Shown here one piece after another: positions 24,601 to 31,980 of a stretch of DNA of 64,000 nucleotides (the first letter of the stretch is position 1; every line of letters begins with the position of its first letter). The stretch lies in the NCBI GenBank assembly GCA_000620205.1, contig JHVP01000001.1:620001-684000 (forward strand), written 5' to 3'. Source of the DNA: Geodermatophilaceae bacterium URHA0031 (GTDB lineage Bacteria > Actinomycetota > Actinomycetes > Mycobacteriales > Geodermatophilaceae). The notes beneath the pieces are model-generated. The model was not told the DNA's origin. It was given only the letters and a program-made list of their open reading frames with translations, and searched no databases. Made by a program: the position numbers and the translations under genes.

Positions 24601-27192
24601 ACCCTGCTCGCCGCCTGCTCCAGCAACTCCGCGCAGCTGGCCGCGTGGAGCGGCACCGACGGGCTCGTGCTGCGCTGGACGATGACCCGCCCCGAGCGGG
24701 GCGTGGAGTACGTGCACCCGATGTCGCTGCGCCGCTGGGTGAGCCTGCTGGACACCCTCGAGCCGCTGCGGCTGGCCGGGCTCACCGAGGCACGCGCCCA
24801 GCTGCGGCACGGCGTGGTGCGGGCCGACGACGCGGTGCGCGCGTTCGACCGCGGGCTGGCCGAGGCCTCGCTGGCCGAGCGGCTGGCCACCACCGGCCTC
24901 GACGCCTTCGACGCCGGGCTGCACGAGAGCGTGCTCAGCCGCTTCGCCACCGCCTCCCGGGCGGTCCGCTCGCACCTCACCTCCGCCGTGCCGGCCGCCG
25001 TCCTGGCCGGCCGGCCGGCCGGGGCCTCCGGCGACGAGCGGGTCGCCGCCCTGCAGCGCGAGCTCGCCGAGCACCGCCGCGGGCCCGGGGTCCGCGACCT
25101 GCTGGCGAGCCATGTCGAGCTGGTCACGACCGTCCTGCCCTGCGTGCTGGCCACGCCGGACTCGGTCGCCCGGTTGCTCCCCGCCACCCCGGGGCTGTTC
25201 GACCTGGTCGTGTTCGACGAGGCCTCCCGGCTCCGGGTTCCCGACGCCGTGGGCGCGCTGGGCCGGGCGCGGGCCGCCGTCGTGGTCGGGGACGGCCAGC
25301 AGCTACCGCCGGCCGGCGGCGGGGAGGGTCTGCTGTCCGCCTGCGCGCGGGCCGGGGTGCCCCGCCGGTCGCTGTCCTGGCACTACCGCAGCCAGGACGA
25401 GCGGCTCGTCGCCTTCAGCAACACCCGGTACTACGACGACCGGCTCTCCACCTTCCCGGCGCCCGGGCACCGCCGGTCCCCGATCTCGGTGGTGCAGGTC
25501 GACGGCCGCCTGCTGTCCTCCGGCCCCGGGGACGGCACCAACCCGGCCGAGGCCCGGGCGGTCGTCGCCGAGGTGCTCCGCCGGTCCGCGGCCGGTGCCC
25601 GCTCCCTCGGCGTGGTCACCCTGCACGCAGCCCAGCGCACGCTGGTCGAGTCGCTGCTGCGCGACGCCGGGGACACGCGGGTGACCGAGGCGCTGGACCG
25701 CCTCGACGGCGAGGGCCTGCTCGTCAAGACGCTGGCCGACGTGCAGGGCGACGAGCGGGACGTCGTGGTGCTCTCCACCGGTGCTGCCCCCGCCGCCGGG
25801 GCGTGGTCGGCGGACCTCGGCCCGCTGGCCCGCGAGGGTGGCGAGCGGTGGCTCAACGTGGCGGTCACCCGGGCGCGGCAGCAGGTCGTCGTGGTCACCT
25901 CGTTCGCACCCGACCAGCTACCGCTCGGGGAGGGCACGCCGCTGGGCGTCGCACACCTCCGCGGTTACCTGGCGGCCGCGGCGGCCGGCACCGAGCGGCT
26001 CCCCCGCGCAGGCGGTCCGGGCGACCGGCACCGCGACCAGGTCGCCGCCGCGCTGCAGGAGCGGGGCCTGGTGGTGCGCACGGACGTCGGGCTGTCTGAC
26101 TTCCGGATCGACCTGACCGTCGCCCGCGCCGCGGCGCCGGACGTCCCGGTGCTCGCCGTGCTGCTCGACGGCCCGGCCTGGGCGCGGCGGCGCACCGTCG
26201 GTGACCGCGACGTGCTCCCCGTCGAGGTGCTCGGTGGGCTGCTGGGCTGGCCGGCGGTCGAGCGGGTCTGGCTGCCCGCGTGGCTGGCCGACCGCGACGA
26301 GGTCCTCGACCGGCTGGTCGCCGCCGTGGACGCCGCCCCGGCCCCGGCCGCCGACGACCCGGCGCCCGAGCCGGAGCCCGCCTACGACGGCCCGCTCGCC
26401 GAGGTCATCCCGCTCCGCCCGGCGCCCGCCCCCGAGCCCCTCGCCGAGAGCGTGCTCTCGGCGGAGCCGGACACCGCCGACAGCGTGCCTCCGGCGGAGC
26501 CGGTCGTCGCCGAGAGCGCGCCTCTGGCGGTCGCCGCCGAAAGCGTGCCTCCGGCGGAGCCGGGGGTCGCCCGGAGCGTGCCGCTGCGGAAGGCCGCCCC
26601 GTCGGTGCGGCGGGCCGCGGTGCGGCCGGTCGCCGAGCCGCTGGACGAGGAGCAGCCCTTCGTCCCGTGGAGCCCGCGGTCGGCCGGGGACAAGAAGCAG
26701 CTCGACAGGCTGGCCGACCCCGCCGTCGCCAAGGTGGTCCGCCGGGTGCTGGCCGCCGGTCTCAAGGCCGAGGGCCCGGTGCACCGCGACCGGCTCACCC
26801 GCGTGGCCGCCGGCGCCTTCGGGCTGACCCGGGTCGCCGAGGCACGCCGGGACGCGCTGCTCGGCCTGCTGCCGCGGACGGCCGTCGTCGACGGCGAGTT
26901 CGTCTGGCCGGCCGGGACCGACCGAGAGACCTGGACCGGGTTCCGCCGCCAGTCGAGCAGCGCCCAGCGGCCGCTGGAGCACGTGTCCCCGGTGGAGATT
27001 GGCAACGCGATGGCCGCGCTGACCCGCGCCGGCGGCGGGCTGACCGAGGACGAGCTCTTCGCGCGCACGCTGGAGGTCTTCGGCCACCGCCGCCGCACCC
27101 CGGCGCTGCTGCCGCTGCTGCAGGCCGCGCTGGCCGCGGCGGTGGCCCGCGGCCGGCTCACCGCGCAGCCCGACGGCCGGTTCACCGGCTGA
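21637..27192 (+). CDS. DUF4011 / superfamily I helicase / DUF3320 protein
   Basis: This intact 1851-residue multidomain protein begins with a transglutaminase-like segment (about 100-235, GTSLDVVLTLAAAFEQAGLR, then VPGHAFLGYW), followed by DUF4011 (LLDLSRHNPLVDLPERAGL near 279). The helicase core has Walker A GPPGTGKT at 575-582, DEAS at 1194-1197, HYRSQDERLVAFSN at 1249, QGDERDVVVLSTG at 1370 and LNVAVTRARQQVVV at 1405. A Vsr/MTES_1575-like nuclease-fold segment (VGLSDFRIDLTV near 1483, then LAVLLDGPAWARR) and DUF3320 (about 1680-1840) follow. Related DUF4011-helicase-nuclease proteins have been linked to phage defence. A low-complexity repeat linker lies at about 1600-1650. Confidence 0.93.
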   Translation: MGNVADLQWATEEPVPPAAPAVSVDVPAVPVEVPPPGSRPAAPLPQALAALAAHVRPEDPAVRVLLAEAAELLEAGTGNGSTAGWADDAERVDEVVEALTWAVRRREVRWQETPTGGLDAGRPPRSPGEVLDGRLGTSLDVVLTLAAAFEQAGLRPLLWLVPGHAFLGYWREERSADAAATTDVTALVDLVDQGRIGLVETRLLTDRGNTSADLHGPAYSGWLAGDLTGVLGVTDVHRARHEGIRPLPPPEDDLPADDRPADAPAAQLRTPVQRCADTLLDLSRHNPLVDLPERAGLPLTVPPTALPVLEDLVGAGATLTLLPGDRVPGLHVEPGPRSAGELPADQLTALLSEHRSVHVALPEAEYLPRLRALTHEARTVLEETGANDLHLALGTLVWELDGRPVRSPLVLVPVVLTASARGSRLTADESGAATPNDCLRELLRRRHGLTVPGLDTSSTDGAGLDLAAALQAVRAAVAERALPWRVEPTAELAVLPHTDVRLWQDLDRHAAELAEGPLVAALTGAPGELLADPAPAPADAVDLDELAGRCPLPADAGQLEAVAAGTAGHTFVLEGPPGTGKTQTIANLVTHAVAEGRRVLVVAGKRAALDVLARRLDAVGLGPITLDLHARGSRPAVVRAQVRTALAHTVDVDEQGLAADAEDLASATRTLTRYAERLHAGNAAAVSFCSAHDALLATDADTPVLPVTPAFAARADAAVVTAVRRALALLPDIAGLARPSAGHAWGFVDTIDLDITAVQQAAAAVDAAIRALPGEGGLAGAVRAVRSVEDLDTLLHLLTGPRVTLDVLDEVRSPRWAAATADVTGEVAALTGAVHPAFEAVTPDALTLPLADLVAQAQTAAATGWWGRRSTLAELRAQLAPVLAPGATVRTKDVPALLESLGRLQAAVHAVAARAVTIPGLQVPAGWNPFLDSGRFVLDAEMRWLRRAAAAVDGSTVPAAALRRFLASGPVPDAGAARTIGRLRDAVVTLLAACSSNSAQLAAWSGTDGLVLRWTMTRPERGVEYVHPMSLRRWVSLLDTLEPLRLAGLTEARAQLRHGVVRADDAVRAFDRGLAEASLAERLATTGLDAFDAGLHESVLSRFATASRAVRSHLTSAVPAAVLAGRPAGASGDERVAALQRELAEHRRGPGVRDLLASHVELVTTVLPCVLATPDSVARLLPATPGLFDLVVFDEASRLRVPDAVGALGRARAAVVVGDGQQLPPAGGGEGLLSACARAGVPRRSLSWHYRSQDERLVAFSNTRYYDDRLSTFPAPGHRRSPISVVQVDGRLLSSGPGDGTNPAEARAVVAEVLRRSAAGARSLGVVTLHAAQRTLVESLLRDAGDTRVTEALDRLDGEGLLVKTLADVQGDERDVVVLSTGAAPAAGAWSADLGPLAREGGERWLNVAVTRARQQVVVVTSFAPDQLPLGEGTPLGVAHLRGYLAAAAAGTERLPRAGGPGDRHRDQVAAALQERGLVVRTDVGLSDFRIDLTVARAAAPDVPVLAVLLDGPAWARRRTVGDRDVLPVEVLGGLLGWPAVERVWLPAWLADRDEVLDRLVAAVDAAPAPAADDPAPEPEPAYDGPLAEVIPLRPAPAPEPLAESVLSAEPDTADSVPPAEPVVAESAPLAVAAESVPPAEPGVARSVPLRKAAPSVRRAAVRPVAEPLDEEQPFVPWSPRSAGDKKQLDRLADPAVAKVVRRVLAAGLKAEGPVHRDRLTRVAAGAFGLTRVAEARRDALLGLLPRTAVVDGEFVWPAGTDRETWTGFRRQSSSAQRPLEHVSPVEIGNAMAALTRAGGGLTEDELFARTLEVFGHRRRTPALLPLLQAALAAAVARGRLTAQPDGRFTG
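26442..26589 (+). repeat. In-frame palindromic repeat array inside the helicase gene
   Basis: Four good copies of a 23-bp element and one decayed copy start at 26442, 26475, 26508, 26535 and 26568. The spacings are 33, 33, 27 and 33 bp, so the reading frame is kept. The first copy contains CCGAGAGCGTGCTCTCGG, a perfect palindrome. The repeats encode ESVPPAEP-type peptides in the linker between the nuclease-like and DUF3320 domains. The core AGCGTGCCT..GGCGG also occurs between genes at 47392-47504 and, in part, at 52532-52552. Confidence 0.85.
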
Positions 27193-27208
27193 CCGCGACG
27201 ACCTGCGG

Positions 27209-27805
27209 TCAGCCGGCGTCCAGCGGGTTGGCCCGGGCCCGGTCGGCGAACCCGCCGGCGACGAGCCGGCCCGCGATGGACGACGGCTTCCGGCGGGCCT
27301 GCTCGGTGAAGCAGCCGCCGAACTCCTCGGCCAGGTCCAACCGCGGGAAGCGGTCGAGCACCTCGGCACGGAAGTCCGCCGGCCAGTCGTCGGGCCGGCG
27401 GCCGGACACGTCCAGCGCGGTGGCCAGCTCCAGCAGGTGCCCCTCGGGGTCGACGGCGACGTCCACCCCGGCGGCCATGTGGGCGACGATGACCTCCCCG
27501 GCCCGGCGGCGGCGGTCGGCGTCCCAGCCGGCGCCGGCGGCGAACACCCACGCGACGGCTCCCCCGGCATCCTCGAACGGCAGCGTGGCGCTGTCGAAGG
27601 CAGGCACCAGCCCGATGTCGTGCAGCATCGCGGACACGTAGAGCAGCTCCGCGTCCACGGCGATGCCCCGCGTCCGGGCGTACTCCGCCGCCCACAGGTG
27701 GGAGCGGCGGCAGTGGTTGAGCAGCGAGGGTGAGTGGAACCGCTCGGCCACCTCCAGGGCGAGGGCGGCCGCGGCGGACTCGGGAACCAGGTCGTCGAGG
27801 GTCAC
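27209..27805 (-). CDS. HD domain-containing protein
   Basis: This 198-residue HD-superfamily protein has an upstream histidine in NHCRRSHLWAAEY (H31), the HD pair H62-D63 in AMLHDIGL and further metal-site residues in VIVAHMAAG. Such proteins are metal-dependent phosphohydrolases or lyases; many of this short type resemble cyanamide hydratase-like HD proteins. The C-terminal half (GCFTEQARRKPSSIAGRLV) looks family-specific. It converges on the helicase gene with a 16-bp gap. The substrate is unknown. Confidence 0.85.
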   Translation of the reverse strand: MTLDDLVPESAAAALALEVAERFHSPSLLNHCRRSHLWAAEYARTRGIAVDAELLYVSAMLHDIGLVPAFDSATLPFEDAGGAVAWVFAAGAGWDADRRRRAGEVIVAHMAAGVDVAVDPEGHLLELATALDVSGRRPDDWPADFRAEVLDRFPRLDLAEEFGGCFTEQARRKPSSIAGRLVAGGFADRARANPLDAG

Positions 27806-27884
27806 GAGCGGCAGTCTGGCCGCCGCCCGTGCCCCTCGTCCCGCTCCGTGCCCGGGCTGGCAGGAACGCAGCGGTTCCCGGCAG

Positions 27885-28853
27885 TCAGGACGACGGGGTC
27901 AGCGACCGCACCCGCCCGATGAGCTCGTCCTTGCAGACGGCGAGGAAGCCGTCGGGGTCCGGGCCGGTGTTCTGCAGCACGACGTGGTCGAAGCCGGCGT
28001 CGACGTAGGGCTGCGCCTGCTGCACGTGCACGTCCAGGTCCGGGCCGACCGAGAACTGGCCGCGGATGTCCCCGGCGTCCACGGTGCTGCTCGCGGCGTC
28101 GAAGTTGACCGGGTTGGGCAGCTCGCTCATCACCGGCCAACCCGTGAGCGCCCAGCGGCTGGTCTGCAGCGCGGCCTCGACGGCGGCGTCCTCGGTCGTC
28201 GCCCAGGACATCGGCACCTCGGCATACCTCGGCCCCTTCCCGCCGTGCTCGGCGTAGGCCTCGACGAGCTCGCTCTTCGGCTCGGTGGCGAACAGGCCGC
28301 TGCCGTGCTCGGCGGCGAGCTTGGAGGCACCGGGCCCGCCGCTGGCCACCGCGATCACCGGCAGCTGCTCGGGCAGGTCCCAGACCCGGGCGTCCTCCAG
28401 GGTGAGGTACTCGCCCTCGTAGGACCGGTAGCCCCCCTGCCACAGCAGGTTGATGATCTCCAGGGCCTCCCGCAGCATGTGGTGCCGGATCCGCACGGCC
28501 GGCCAGCCGCCCCCGACGACGTGCTCGTTGAGCCGCTCACCGGCGCCGATGCCGAGGGTGAACCGGTTGCCCGACAGCAGCTGCACGGTCGCCGCCGCCT
28601 GGGCGATCACCGCCGGGTGGTACCGGATCATCGGGCAGGTGACCCCGGTGGCCAGGCCGATGCGCTCGGTCTTCGCCGCCATCGCGCCCAGCATCGACCA
28701 GGTGAAACCGGAGTGCCCCTGCTCCTCCAGCCACGGGTGGTAGTGGTCGCTGAGCTCGACGAAGTCGAACCCGGCCTCCTCGGCGGCGACCGTCTGCTCC
28801 ACGACCTGGGTGGGGCTCAGCGCCTCGGTGGCGATCTTGTAGCCGACCTGCAT
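27885..28853 (-). CDS. F420-dependent LLM-class oxidoreductase
   Basis: This 322-residue luciferase-like (beta/alpha)8-barrel protein resembles the F420-dependent glucose-6-phosphate dehydrogenase group (GYKIATEALSPTQVVEQTVA, ELSDHYHPWLEEQGHSGF, GIGAGERLNEHVVGGGWP). The SDHYHPW motif places His near the F420 site. The substrate is unlikely to be assignable from sequence; most members are TIGR03557-type enzymes of unknown substrate. It is downstream of, and codirectional with, a NUDIX gene (67-bp gap). It implies that the host makes coenzyme F420. Confidence 0.9.
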   Translation of the reverse strand: MQVGYKIATEALSPTQVVEQTVAAEEAGFDFVELSDHYHPWLEEQGHSGFTWSMLGAMAAKTERIGLATGVTCPMIRYHPAVIAQAAATVQLLSGNRFTLGIGAGERLNEHVVGGGWPAVRIRHHMLREALEIINLLWQGGYRSYEGEYLTLEDARVWDLPEQLPVIAVASGGPGASKLAAEHGSGLFATEPKSELVEAYAEHGGKGPRYAEVPMSWATTEDAAVEAALQTSRWALTGWPVMSELPNPVNFDAASSTVDAGDIRGQFSVGPDLDVHVQQAQPYVDAGFDHVVLQNTGPDPDGFLAVCKDELIGRVRSLTPSS

Positions 28854-28920
28854 GGGGAGTGCCTCTCGTCGTCCGGGCTGGTCCTCCCGCGGTGCCCGAG
28901 CGGCTGGGCGGGGAAACGGC

Positions 28921-29394
28921 TCACCCGCCGTCGGCGAGCACCGCCAGCAGCCGGTCGAGGAAGGGCACCTGACCCCGCACGAGCTTCTCCCGCGCGACGT
29001 CGACCGGGAACCAGGCCGAGCGGTCGATCTCCGGGAACTCCTGCAGCCGGCCCGAGCGGGGCGGCCACTCCATCGTGAAGGTGTTGCTCACGCATGTCCC
29101 GGCGTCCAGGTCGCCCTCGGCCGCCCACACGGTGAGCACCTTCCCGCTGCTGACCCGCAGCTCACCGAGGTCGCGGAACTCCTGCGCCGGGACCGGTGAG
29201 CCCAGCTCCTCGACGAACTCCCGCAGCGCGACGTCGAACGGCTCCTCCCCCGGGCTCGCCTCGCCCTTGGGGATCGACCACCCGGCGGTGTCCTTGCGCG
29301 CCCAGAACGGCCCGCCCATGTGCCCGATCAGCACCTCGAGGACGCCGTCCCGGGTGCGGTGGAGCAGGACACCGGCGCTGCGGGTGGCGGGCAC
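28921..29394 (-). CDS. NUDIX hydrolase
   Basis: This 157-residue protein has a complete NUDIX box at residues 44-66 (GEASPGEEPFDVALREFVEE, then LG), with SIPKG just before it. The sequence resembles the DATP pyrophosphohydrolase/Ap4A-type NUDIX proteins of actinobacteria. The GTG start at 29394 follows GGAAAG and gives the usual N-terminal VPATRSAGVLLHR strand; longer frames are not supported. It is divergent from rtcB with 141 bp between them. The substrate is probably a nucleoside diphosphate derivative. Confidence 0.88.
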   Translation of the reverse strand: MPATRSAGVLLHRTRDGVLEVLIGHMGGPFWARKDTAGWSIPKGEASPGEEPFDVALREFVEELGSPVPAQEFRDLGELRVSSGKVLTVWAAEGDLDAGTCVSNTFTMEWPPRSGRLQEFPEIDRSAWFPVDVAREKLVRGQVPFLDRLLAVLADGG

Positions 29395-29490
29395 GACCCG
29401 CAGCTTTCCACGCCCGTCGCGCGGGTAATGCGGGTGCGCGGACGACGCCGGGCGCGTTGACTGCACCGGCCGCGCGGCACCACACCCCCA

Positions 29491-29514
29491 GGGCAGAAGT
29501 GGCCACTTCTGCCC
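29491..29514. repeat. 24-bp perfect palindrome upstream of rtcB
   Basis: A perfect palindrome with 12-bp arm GGGCAGAAGTGG. It lies in the NUDIX/rtcB divergent region, 21 bp before the rtcB start, and has a close relative at 31341-31366. In a divergent region a terminator is less expected, so an operator or a dispersed palindromic element are alternatives. Confidence 0.75.
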
Positions 29515-29535
29515 TCTCGATGAAGCGACAGGACC

Positions 29536-30699
29536 ATGGAGACGATCAACGGACGGCTGCTGAACTGGGCGTCCATCCTCGAGCCCAGCACCCGCGAGCA
29601 GGCCGAGCGCACCGCGGCGATGCCCTTCATCCACCCGCACCTGGCGCTGATGCCCGATGCGCACCTCGGCAAGGGCGCCACCGTCGGCTCTGTCATCCCC
29701 ACCGACGGCGCGATCATCCCGGCTGCCGTCGGGGTCGACATCGGCTGCGGGATGATGGCCGTCCGCACCCAGTTCTCCGCCGCGGACCTGACCGGCAAGC
29801 CGTTGGACGTGCTGCACGGGCAGATCTCCCGGTCGGTCCCGCTGTCGGCCGGCCGCTACAACAAGAAGGTCCGCCCGACCGCCGAGCCGCGGGTCGAGGA
29901 GCTGCGGGCGATGCCCGGGATCGCCCAGGCCGACGGCGCGGCGCACAACTGGCCGCTGCAGCTGGGCTCGCTCGGCTCGGGCAACCACTTCATCGAGGTC
30001 TCCCTCGACGAGCAGGACCGGGTGTGGCTGTTCCTGCACTCCGGCTCCCGCGGGGTGGGCAACAAGCTGGCCTCGGTGCACATCCGCCGGGCGCAGGAGG
30101 TGTGCCGGGAGCGGGGCGTCGAGCTCGCCGACCGGGACCTGGCGTACCTGGAGGAGGGGACGCCGGAGTTCGACGCCTACATCGAGGCGCTCAGGTGGGC
30201 GCAGCGGTTCGCCGCGCTGAACCGCGAGGAGATGATGGACCGGGTCGCCGAGCAGGTGGGCCGGTTCGTGAAGGCCGAGGTGCAGCGGCTCGAGCAGGTG
30301 CAGTGCCACCACAACTACACCGAGCGCGAGCACCACTTCGGGCGGGACGTCTGGCTGTCCCGAAAGGGGGCGATCTCGGCGCGGGAGGGGCAGCTCGGGC
30401 TGATCCCCGGGTCGATGGGGACGGCGTCCTACGTCGTCGCCGGCCGGGGCAACGCCGACGCGCTGATGTCCTCACCGCACGGCGCGGGGCGCAACCACTC
30501 CCGCAACGCGGCGCGGCGGCTGTTCACCCGCGCGGACCTCGAGCGACGGATGACGGGCATCGCCTGGGGGCAGTCGGACGCGTTCCTCGACGAGCACCCC
30601 GACGCGTACAAGAGTATCGACGTCGTGATGCGGGACGCGGCCGACCTGGTCGAGATCCGGCACACGCTGCACCAGGTCGTCAACGTCAAGGGCGACTGA
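29536..30699 (+). CDS. rtcB: RNA-splicing ligase RtcB
   Basis: This 387-residue RtcB joins RNA 2',3'-cyclic phosphate (or 3'-phosphate) ends to 5'-OH ends using GTP and manganese. Metal and active-site residues are visible: DAHLGKG at 41-47, GVDIGCGM with C71, LGSGNHFIEV, HSGSRGVGN, CHHNYTE and the guanylylated histidine H315 in SSPHGAGR. Length is close to the standard bacterial enzyme. There is no archease gene next to it and no RtcR-type regulator. Its promoter region is shared with a NUDIX gene and contains a 24-bp palindrome. Confidence 0.97.
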   Translation: METINGRLLNWASILEPSTREQAERTAAMPFIHPHLALMPDAHLGKGATVGSVIPTDGAIIPAAVGVDIGCGMMAVRTQFSAADLTGKPLDVLHGQISRSVPLSAGRYNKKVRPTAEPRVEELRAMPGIAQADGAAHNWPLQLGSLGSGNHFIEVSLDEQDRVWLFLHSGSRGVGNKLASVHIRRAQEVCRERGVELADRDLAYLEEGTPEFDAYIEALRWAQRFAALNREEMMDRVAEQVGRFVKAEVQRLEQVQCHHNYTEREHHFGRDVWLSRKGAISAREGQLGLIPGSMGTASYVVAGRGNADALMSSPHGAGRNHSRNAARRLFTRADLERRMTGIAWGQSDAFLDEHPDAYKSIDVVMRDAADLVEIRHTLHQVVNVKGD

Positions 30700-30714
30700 G
30701 GACGGCCCGGCGGC

Positions 30715-31242
30715 TCACTGGACGCCGAAACCGCGCCAGTAGTCGTTGAGCGCGCGGTTGGTCTTGACCAGCCACACGAAGGGGCCGATCAGGATCAGGA
30801 AGCCGGGGATCACCCACAGCCCGGTGAGGGCGGTCACCGGCGGCTGCCTGCCCTGCCGCTCGTAGACGTCGCCCACCTCCTTGCTCAGCAGGAAGGGCGA
30901 GACCACACCCACGAAGATGGCCAGCACGAGGGCGAGCGGCCCGCCGAGACCGTCGCCGCTGTGCCGCTTGAGCTCCTCGTGCGTGGAGTAGTAGTAGACG
31001 AGCACGTAGATGCCGAGCGTGACGACGCTCAGCAGGACGACCATGCCGGTCCCCCGGACCCTGCCCACCGGCCCGGTCGGTGGACCGGCGTGCCAGACCG
31101 GCGGCGGGGGCATGGGCTGGACGTACGCGGCCGCGGGCGCCGCTGCTGGGTACCCCTGGCCGTCGGGCTGCGGAGGCGGCCGGCCGTACGCCTGGGTCTC
31201 GCTGGGCGCGACCGGCGGGGTCGTGCGTTCGTCGTCGGCCAT
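30715..31242 (-). CDS. DUF4234 membrane protein
   Basis: This 175-residue protein has a Pro/Ala/Tyr-rich cytoplasmic N-terminus (residues 1-62, PPPPVWHAGPPTGPV) followed by three transmembrane helices at about 66-86 (VVLLSVVTLGIYVLVYYYST), 100-120 and 140-162. The helix-1 motif TLGIYVLVYYYSTHEELKRH is typical of DUF4234. Function unknown. It converges on rtcB (15-bp gap). Confidence 0.85.
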   Translation of the reverse strand: MADDERTTPPVAPSETQAYGRPPPQPDGQGYPAAAPAAAYVQPMPPPPVWHAGPPTGPVGRVRGTGMVVLLSVVTLGIYVLVYYYSTHEELKRHSGDGLGGPLALVLAIFVGVVSPFLLSKEVGDVYERQGRQPPVTALTGLWVIPGFLILIGPFVWLVKTNRALNDYWRGFGVQ

Positions 31243-31340
31243 GGCCGCCTCCCGATCGCGGACGTCTGCTCGCCCCGTGCGGACGACGGTAGGGCCTCGG
31301 GTCGCGGTTCGGCGGGTGCGCGGACGCCTCGCGCACCCCG

Positions 31341-31366
31341 GGGGCAGAAATGGCCATTGCTGCCCC
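31341..31366. repeat. 26-bp imperfect palindrome related to 29491-29514
   Basis: GGGGCAGAAATGG pairs with CCATTGCTGCCCC with one mismatch, and the sequence matches the palindrome at 29491-29514 at most positions. It lies 9 bp after the stop of the cysteine hydrolase gene (leftward) and 99 bp before the DUF4234 start, so here it could be a terminator. Confidence 0.7.
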
Positions 31367-31374
31367 AGGGGCGC

Positions 31375-31980
31375 TCAGAGGTGTGCGAGGGCCTCGGCCA
31401 GGTCGACGACGTCGGCGTACTTGGCGTCGAGGTCGGCCAGGTTGGCCTCGTGCAGGGCCGGCGACCGGTCGGCGCACGCCTGCCGCACCACCTGCGGCCG
31501 GAAGCCGCTGTTCAGCGCGTCCATCGCCGAGGCCCGCACGCACCCCGACGTCGACACCCCGGTGACCACCAGGGTGTCGACGCCGGCGGTGTGCAGCGTC
31601 GCGGCGAGCGAGGTGCCGAAGAACGCCGAGGCGTACTGCTTGACCAGCACCGGCTCCCCCGGCTCGGGCCGCAGGGTGAGCGCCCCCCAGTCGCCCGGTG
31701 CGTCCTCGGCGAACGCGGCCAGCGCGGGCACCTTGCGGACGAACAGCCCGCCGTCGGCGAGCCCGGCCGCGTACCGGACGAGGCTCCACACCACGAGGTG
31801 CCCGCCGGCCCGCGCCGCCGCGACCAGCTCGGCGGTCGCGGTGACCGCGGCGGCCGGGTCCGGAAGCGCGAACGGGCCGCCGTCCTCGGTGTAGGCCCGC
31901 ACCAGGTCGACGACGAGCACCGCCGGCCGGCCGCCCCAGCCGACCCGGCCGGAGAACGCCTCGCCGTGCGGCCCGGGCAT
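31375..31980 (-). CDS. Cysteine hydrolase (isochorismatase / N-carbamoylsarcosine amidase-like)
   Basis: This 201-residue alpha/beta hydrolase has the Asp-Lys-Cys triad of the isochorismatase-like superfamily: D25 in VLVVDLVRAY, K114 in LVKQYASAFFGT and C147 in VSTSGCVRAS. The presence of Lys and Cys indicates an amidohydrolase rather than true isochorismatase. N-carbamoylsarcosine amidohydrolase has this architecture. Its ATG overlaps the hydantoinase B stop by 1 nt, so the two are translationally coupled. The product of HyuA/HyuB acting on N-methylhydantoin is N-carbamoylsarcosine, which this enzyme could split to sarcosine, CO2 and ammonia (inference). Confidence 0.88.
   Translation of the reverse strand: MPGPHGEAFSGRVGWGGRPAVLVVDLVRAYTEDGGPFALPDPAAAVTATAELVAAARAGGHLVVWSLVRYAAGLADGGLFVRKVPALAAFAEDAPGDWGALTLRPEPGEPVLVKQYASAFFGTSLAATLHTAGVDTLVVTGVSTSGCVRASAMDALNSGFRPQVVRQACADRSPALHEANLADLDAKYADVVDLAEALAHL

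Noticed and set aside
22140..25187. A 1000-codon open frame on the minus strand inside the helicase gene.
   Set aside because: It is Ser/Arg/Ala-rich low-complexity translation opposite intact helicase motifs, so it is a shadow frame.
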